Assembly (NCBI GenBank): GCA_019420425.1
Contig: JAHZHG010000050.1
Coordinates: 2,718-11,391 of the forward strand
Source: Clostridiales bacterium
GTDB taxonomy: Bacteria; Bacillota; Clostridia; Lachnospirales; Lachnospiraceae
Direction of reading: 5' to 3'
Length of the DNA stretch: 8,674 nt
The stretch's first letter is position 1, and each line of letters starts with the position of its first letter. Both the position numbers and the translations under genes were made by a program. Below are positions 7,433 to 8,674 of this stretch, one piece after another. The notes under the pieces are model-generated. The model had not been told where the DNA came from and searched no databases. It saw only the letters and a program-made list of their open reading frames with translations.

Positions 7433-7464
7433 AGGCCGCTGCAAGGGGTTGCAGCGGCCTTTCT
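7433..7464 (+). terminator. Strong intrinsic terminator after the cell-wall-binding gene
   Basis: AGGCCGCTGCAA (7433-7444) and TTGCAGCGGCCT (7449-7460) form a perfect 12-bp stem with a GGGG loop, followed by TTTCTGTGTGT. The stem is very stable. The U-tract is interrupted but adequate. It lies about 95 bases after the stop codon at 7337. Confidence 0.85.
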
Positions 7465-7638
7465 GTGTGTATAGGAAATGATTGCTGACGCTGCAGCCGA
7501 TTTCCGCACGGGATGACAACATGGCGGCACTGGCCGCTGGCTGGATTGCGGGCAGGCAGATTATGGCTGGCAGTAGGGAAGGAGGCGGCCGCAAGGAGCC
7601 CTCCTTGGTTTGAAAAAAGACACAAAATGAAGCATATG

Positions 7639-7667
7639 TTGCAAGCATAACGAATATATGATATGCT
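7639..7667 (+). promoter_or_regulatory. Candidate promoter upstream of the Rpn-like remnant
   Basis: TTGCAA (7639-7644) and TATGCT (7662-7667) are 17 bases apart, each matching four of six consensus positions. A GCATAT/ATATGC inverted repeat (7632-7637 and 7661-7666) brackets most of the site. It may be the surviving promoter of the original gene, or chance in an AT-rich patch. Confidence 0.4.
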
Positions 7668-7711
7668 ATTAAAAATAAGAACAACTCACATCTAATTATT
7701 TATTTCTATTA

Positions 7712-8366
7712 GAGGCCAAGAGAACCCGTTACTACCACTCGCTGATTGATGCGAAAATACTGAAGAGCGGCACAGACTACAAGAATCTGAAAAAAGTAGT
7801 AATCATCATGATCCTGCCCTATGATCCCTTTGGGAAAAATCGTATGGTTTATACAGCGAAAACGCGGCTTATCGAGGAACCGGAGATTGACTATGACGAT
7901 GGGGCGGCAACAATCTACCTGTATACAAAAGACACAGAGGGAAAGCCTGGCCAGAAGCTGCAGGATATGTTAAACTATATACAAAACAGTGTACAGGAAA
8001 ACGTAAAAAATAAGGATCTGGAAGAAATCCGCAGACTGGTAACAGAAATAAAGCAGGATGAGGAGGTTGGGATCAGTTATATGAAATCATGGGAATGGGA
8101 AAGATATATAGAGGAAAGAAGCAGGGAAGAAGGCCGGAATGAGGGACGCAAAGAGGGAGAAAGGACTGGCAGAAGGGCGCCAGATGGAGCTGGTTTCGAT
8201 AGTGTGCAAGAAGCTAAAGAAGAACTGTACAGTGCAGGAGATTGCGGATATGTTGGAGCAGGAGGAGTCCGTAATTCGGCAGATCTGTGACGCTGCGGTA
8301 GAGGATAGCCCGGATTACGATCTTGAAAAGATCATAAACCGGCTTAACCAAAAAGAAAATAAATAA
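7712..8366 (+). pseudogene. Rpn-family nuclease/transposase remnant, 5'-truncated and frameshifted
   Basis: The translation resembles the C-terminal half of Rpn-family (PD-(D/E)XK nuclease family transposase) proteins: EAKRTRYYHSLIDAKIL, YKNLKKVVIIMILPYDPFGK, then a helical region and a charged REEGRNEGRKEGE tail. The frame is open from 7679 (after a TAA at 7676-7678), but no ATG precedes 7808, and the family's N-terminal catalytic half with its PD-(D/E)XK residues is absent. The gene is therefore truncated at its 5' end. A second lesion lies at about 8159-8165 (GAAAGGA). One extra base moves the frame, so the 7808 frame runs on to a meaningless end at 8290. The proper continuation, GLAEGRQMELVSIV and CTVQEIADMLEQEE to KENK, lies in the next frame and stops at 8366. 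An ATG at 8139 could still express that 75-residue tail, which looks like a small helix-turn-helix. Intact Rpn proteins promote RecA-independent recombination in E. coli; this copy should be nuclease-dead. Confidence 0.82.
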
Positions 8367-8380
8367 GAATAAGAAAAATG

Positions 8381-8427
8381 GCTGCTGCAAAGCGGGAAAA
8401 TTTTCCGTTATGCAGCAGCTTTTATTA
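8381..8427 (+). terminator. Intrinsic terminator after the Rpn-like remnant
   Basis: GCTGCTGCA (8381-8389) pairs with TGCAGCAGC (8411-8419). An inner stem (CGGGAA with TTTCCG, about 8393-8407) closes most of the interior. TTTTATTATT follows from 8420. An A-rich run, AAGAAAAA, precedes the stem, so it could also terminate minus-strand transcription. Confidence 0.85.
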
Positions 8428-8434
8428 TTGAAAG

Positions 8435-8471
8435 AGCCGGAAAAGGAGTTTTTCCTCCTTTTCTGGCTTTT
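8435..8471 (+). terminator. Second intrinsic terminator, possibly bidirectional
   Basis: AGCCGGAAAAGGAG (8435-8448) pairs over 14 positions with CTCCTTTTCTGGCT (8455-8468), including one G-U pair, around a six-base loop. TTTT at 8468-8471 follows on the + strand and AAAGA precedes the stem. Together with the hairpin just before it, it isolates the next operon from read-through. Confidence 0.8.
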
Positions 8472-8484
8472 GTCACCTTTCTGA

Positions 8485-8506
8485 AAAATTGCGGGAATTT
8501 TATAAT
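8485..8506 (+). promoter_or_regulatory. -10 box with overlapping inverted repeat upstream of the sugar ABC gene
   Basis: A perfect TATAAT lies at 8501-8506, but no good -35 box sits 16-18 bases upstream; the best-placed hexamer is TTTCTG at 8478-8483. AAAATT (8485-8490) and AATTTT (8496-8501) form an inverted repeat around GCGGG that touches the -10 box. A wider repeat, TTTCTGA (8478-8484) with TCAGAAA (8511-8517), flanks the region. A weak -35 plus palindromes suggests a regulated promoter, plausibly sugar-responsive, but the regulator is unknown. Confidence 0.45.
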
Positions 8507-8518
8507 AATATCAGAAAC

Positions 8519-8528
8519 AAGGGGGTGA
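8519..8528 (+). promoter_or_regulatory. Near-perfect Shine-Dalgarno that points to an ATT start
   Basis: AAGGGGGTGA differs by one base from the full anti-16S complement AAGGAGGTGA. It ends five bases before ATT at 8534, the usual spacing for a start codon. It overlaps the in-frame GTG at 8525, which makes that GTG an unlikely start. The in-frame ATG at 8555 is too far away. Confidence 0.7.
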
Positions 8529-8533
8529 GTTCC

Positions 8534-8674
8534 ATTAGTGAATACATATTGGAGATGAAGGGCATCAAAAAGCATTTTGGCGGCATTAAGGCGCTGGACG
8601 GTGTGCGGCTACAGGTAAAAGCAGGCGAGGTACATGCCCTGCTGGGGGAAAACGGAGCCGGAAAATCTACGTTA
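8534..8674 (+). CDS. Sugar ABC transporter ATP-binding protein, N-terminal end (3' partial, ATT start)
   Basis: The frame runs to the end of the window and gives 47 residues. They read (I/M)[20 protein letters not shown], then [20 protein letters not shown] and GAGKSTL, with Walker [10 protein letters not shown] at 38-46. This matches the start of RbsA/MglA/XylG-type ATPases, which carry two fused nucleotide-binding domains and drive uptake of ribose, galactose, xylose or similar sugars; the specificity is not readable here. Relatives commonly begin MSEYILEMK or very similar, which places the initiator exactly on an ATT codon downstream of a strong ribosome site. Alternatives are GTG at 8525, TTG at 8549 and ATG at 8555. 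The ATG would drop the first seven residues of the conserved N-terminus. The upstream double terminator indicates a separate operon. Confidence 0.88.
   Translation, partial: MSEYILEMKGIKKHFGGIKALDGVRLQVKAGEVHALLGENGAGKSTL

Larger units (their letters stand above)
7338..7711. other. Gene-free stretch with terminator and AT-rich promoter patch
   Basis: I find no convincing gene here. The first part has a minor hairpin (GCCGCA 7360-7365 with TGCGGC 7371-7376) with no good U-tract, then the strong terminator annotated separately. Bases 7465-7610 are GC-rich like coding DNA but hold only short frames without ribosome sites. They include an inverted repeat, AAGGAGG (7579-7585) with CCTCCTT (7600-7606). 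From about 7611 the composition turns sharply AT-rich up to the point where the Rpn-like reading frame begins. The abrupt shift suggests an old insertion or deletion junction. Confidence 0.6.

Noticed and set aside
7579..7606. Inverted repeat AAGGAGG/CCTCCTT as a terminator
   Set aside because: Only GGTTTG follows on the + strand, and on the minus strand the T-run precedes rather than follows the stem.
7513..7650. Small + strand frame starting MTTWRHW
   Set aside because: There is no ribosome site and the residue composition is Arg/Trp-rich and random-looking. It crosses the composition break at about 7611.
7331..7684. Minus-strand reading frames of 82 and 117 codons in the gap after the cell-wall-binding gene
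   Set aside because: They read straight through the strong terminator stem, have no convincing ribosome site, and show no recognisable domain.
8153..8170. Programmed +1 ribosomal frameshift in the Rpn-like gene
   Set aside because: No stop codon lies in the slip window and there is no known +1 motif. With the 5' half also missing, ordinary mutation or a read error is more likely.
8139..8366. Independent 75-residue helix-turn-helix gene
   Set aside because: It continues the Rpn-family C-terminus exactly after a one-base shift, so a broken single gene is the simpler reading. Expression from ATG 8139 remains possible.

Overview
The window looks like chromosome of an anaerobic Gram-positive gut-type Clostridia, most likely Lachnospiraceae. 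The assignment is an inference. It rests on AGGAGG-type ribosome binding sites, tight same-strand operons, a choline/glucan-binding-repeat secreted protein, a large-type FtsX permease ending in ESLKSVE, an Rpn-family transposase/nuclease relic, and an RbsA/MglA-type sugar ABC ATPase. Every gene I can support is on the + strand.

Layout. (1) Bases 2-349 are the C-terminal end of an FtsX-type ABC permease. (2) Bases 374-5849 are a compact four-gene run: a cytoplasmic leucine-rich-repeat protein, a DUF2201-type metallopeptidase-like/VWA protein, a MoxR-like AAA+ ATPase with a long C-terminal extension, and a RACo-like ASKHA ATPase (DUF4445) that lacks the family's usual N-terminal ferredoxin domain. 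Gaps are 14 and 15 bases, and the last junction is an ATGA overlap. No terminator or promoter is visible inside the run, or between it and the permease. (3) A good sigma-A promoter at 5870-5898 drives a secreted cell-wall-binding-repeat protein (5958-7337), which ends at a strong intrinsic terminator (7433-7464). (4) A 374-base gene-free stretch leads into an AT-rich patch and a 5'-truncated, frameshifted Rpn-family gene (7712-8366). (5) Two strong hairpins with U-tracts (8381-8427 and 8435-8471) insulate the next unit. That unit has a -10 box, an inverted repeat, and the start of a sugar ABC transporter ATPase. Its best-supported start codon is ATT, placed 5 bases after a near-perfect Shine-Dalgarno; the gene runs off the window after its Walker A motif.

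How the genes may work together. MoxR AAA+ and VWA partners form ATP-driven chaperone pairs that insert metals or remodel metalloenzymes (NorQ/NorD, CbbQ/CbbO, BchI/BchD). RACo proteins use ATP to drive reductive reactivation of corrinoid proteins. Finding a MoxR/VWA pair translationally coupled to a RACo-like ATPase with no iron-sulfur domain, and led by an LRR scaffold-like protein, suggests a maturation or reactivation machine for an unidentified metallo- or corrinoid protein. This is the most interesting part of the window. The individual domain calls are well supported; the joint function is inference.
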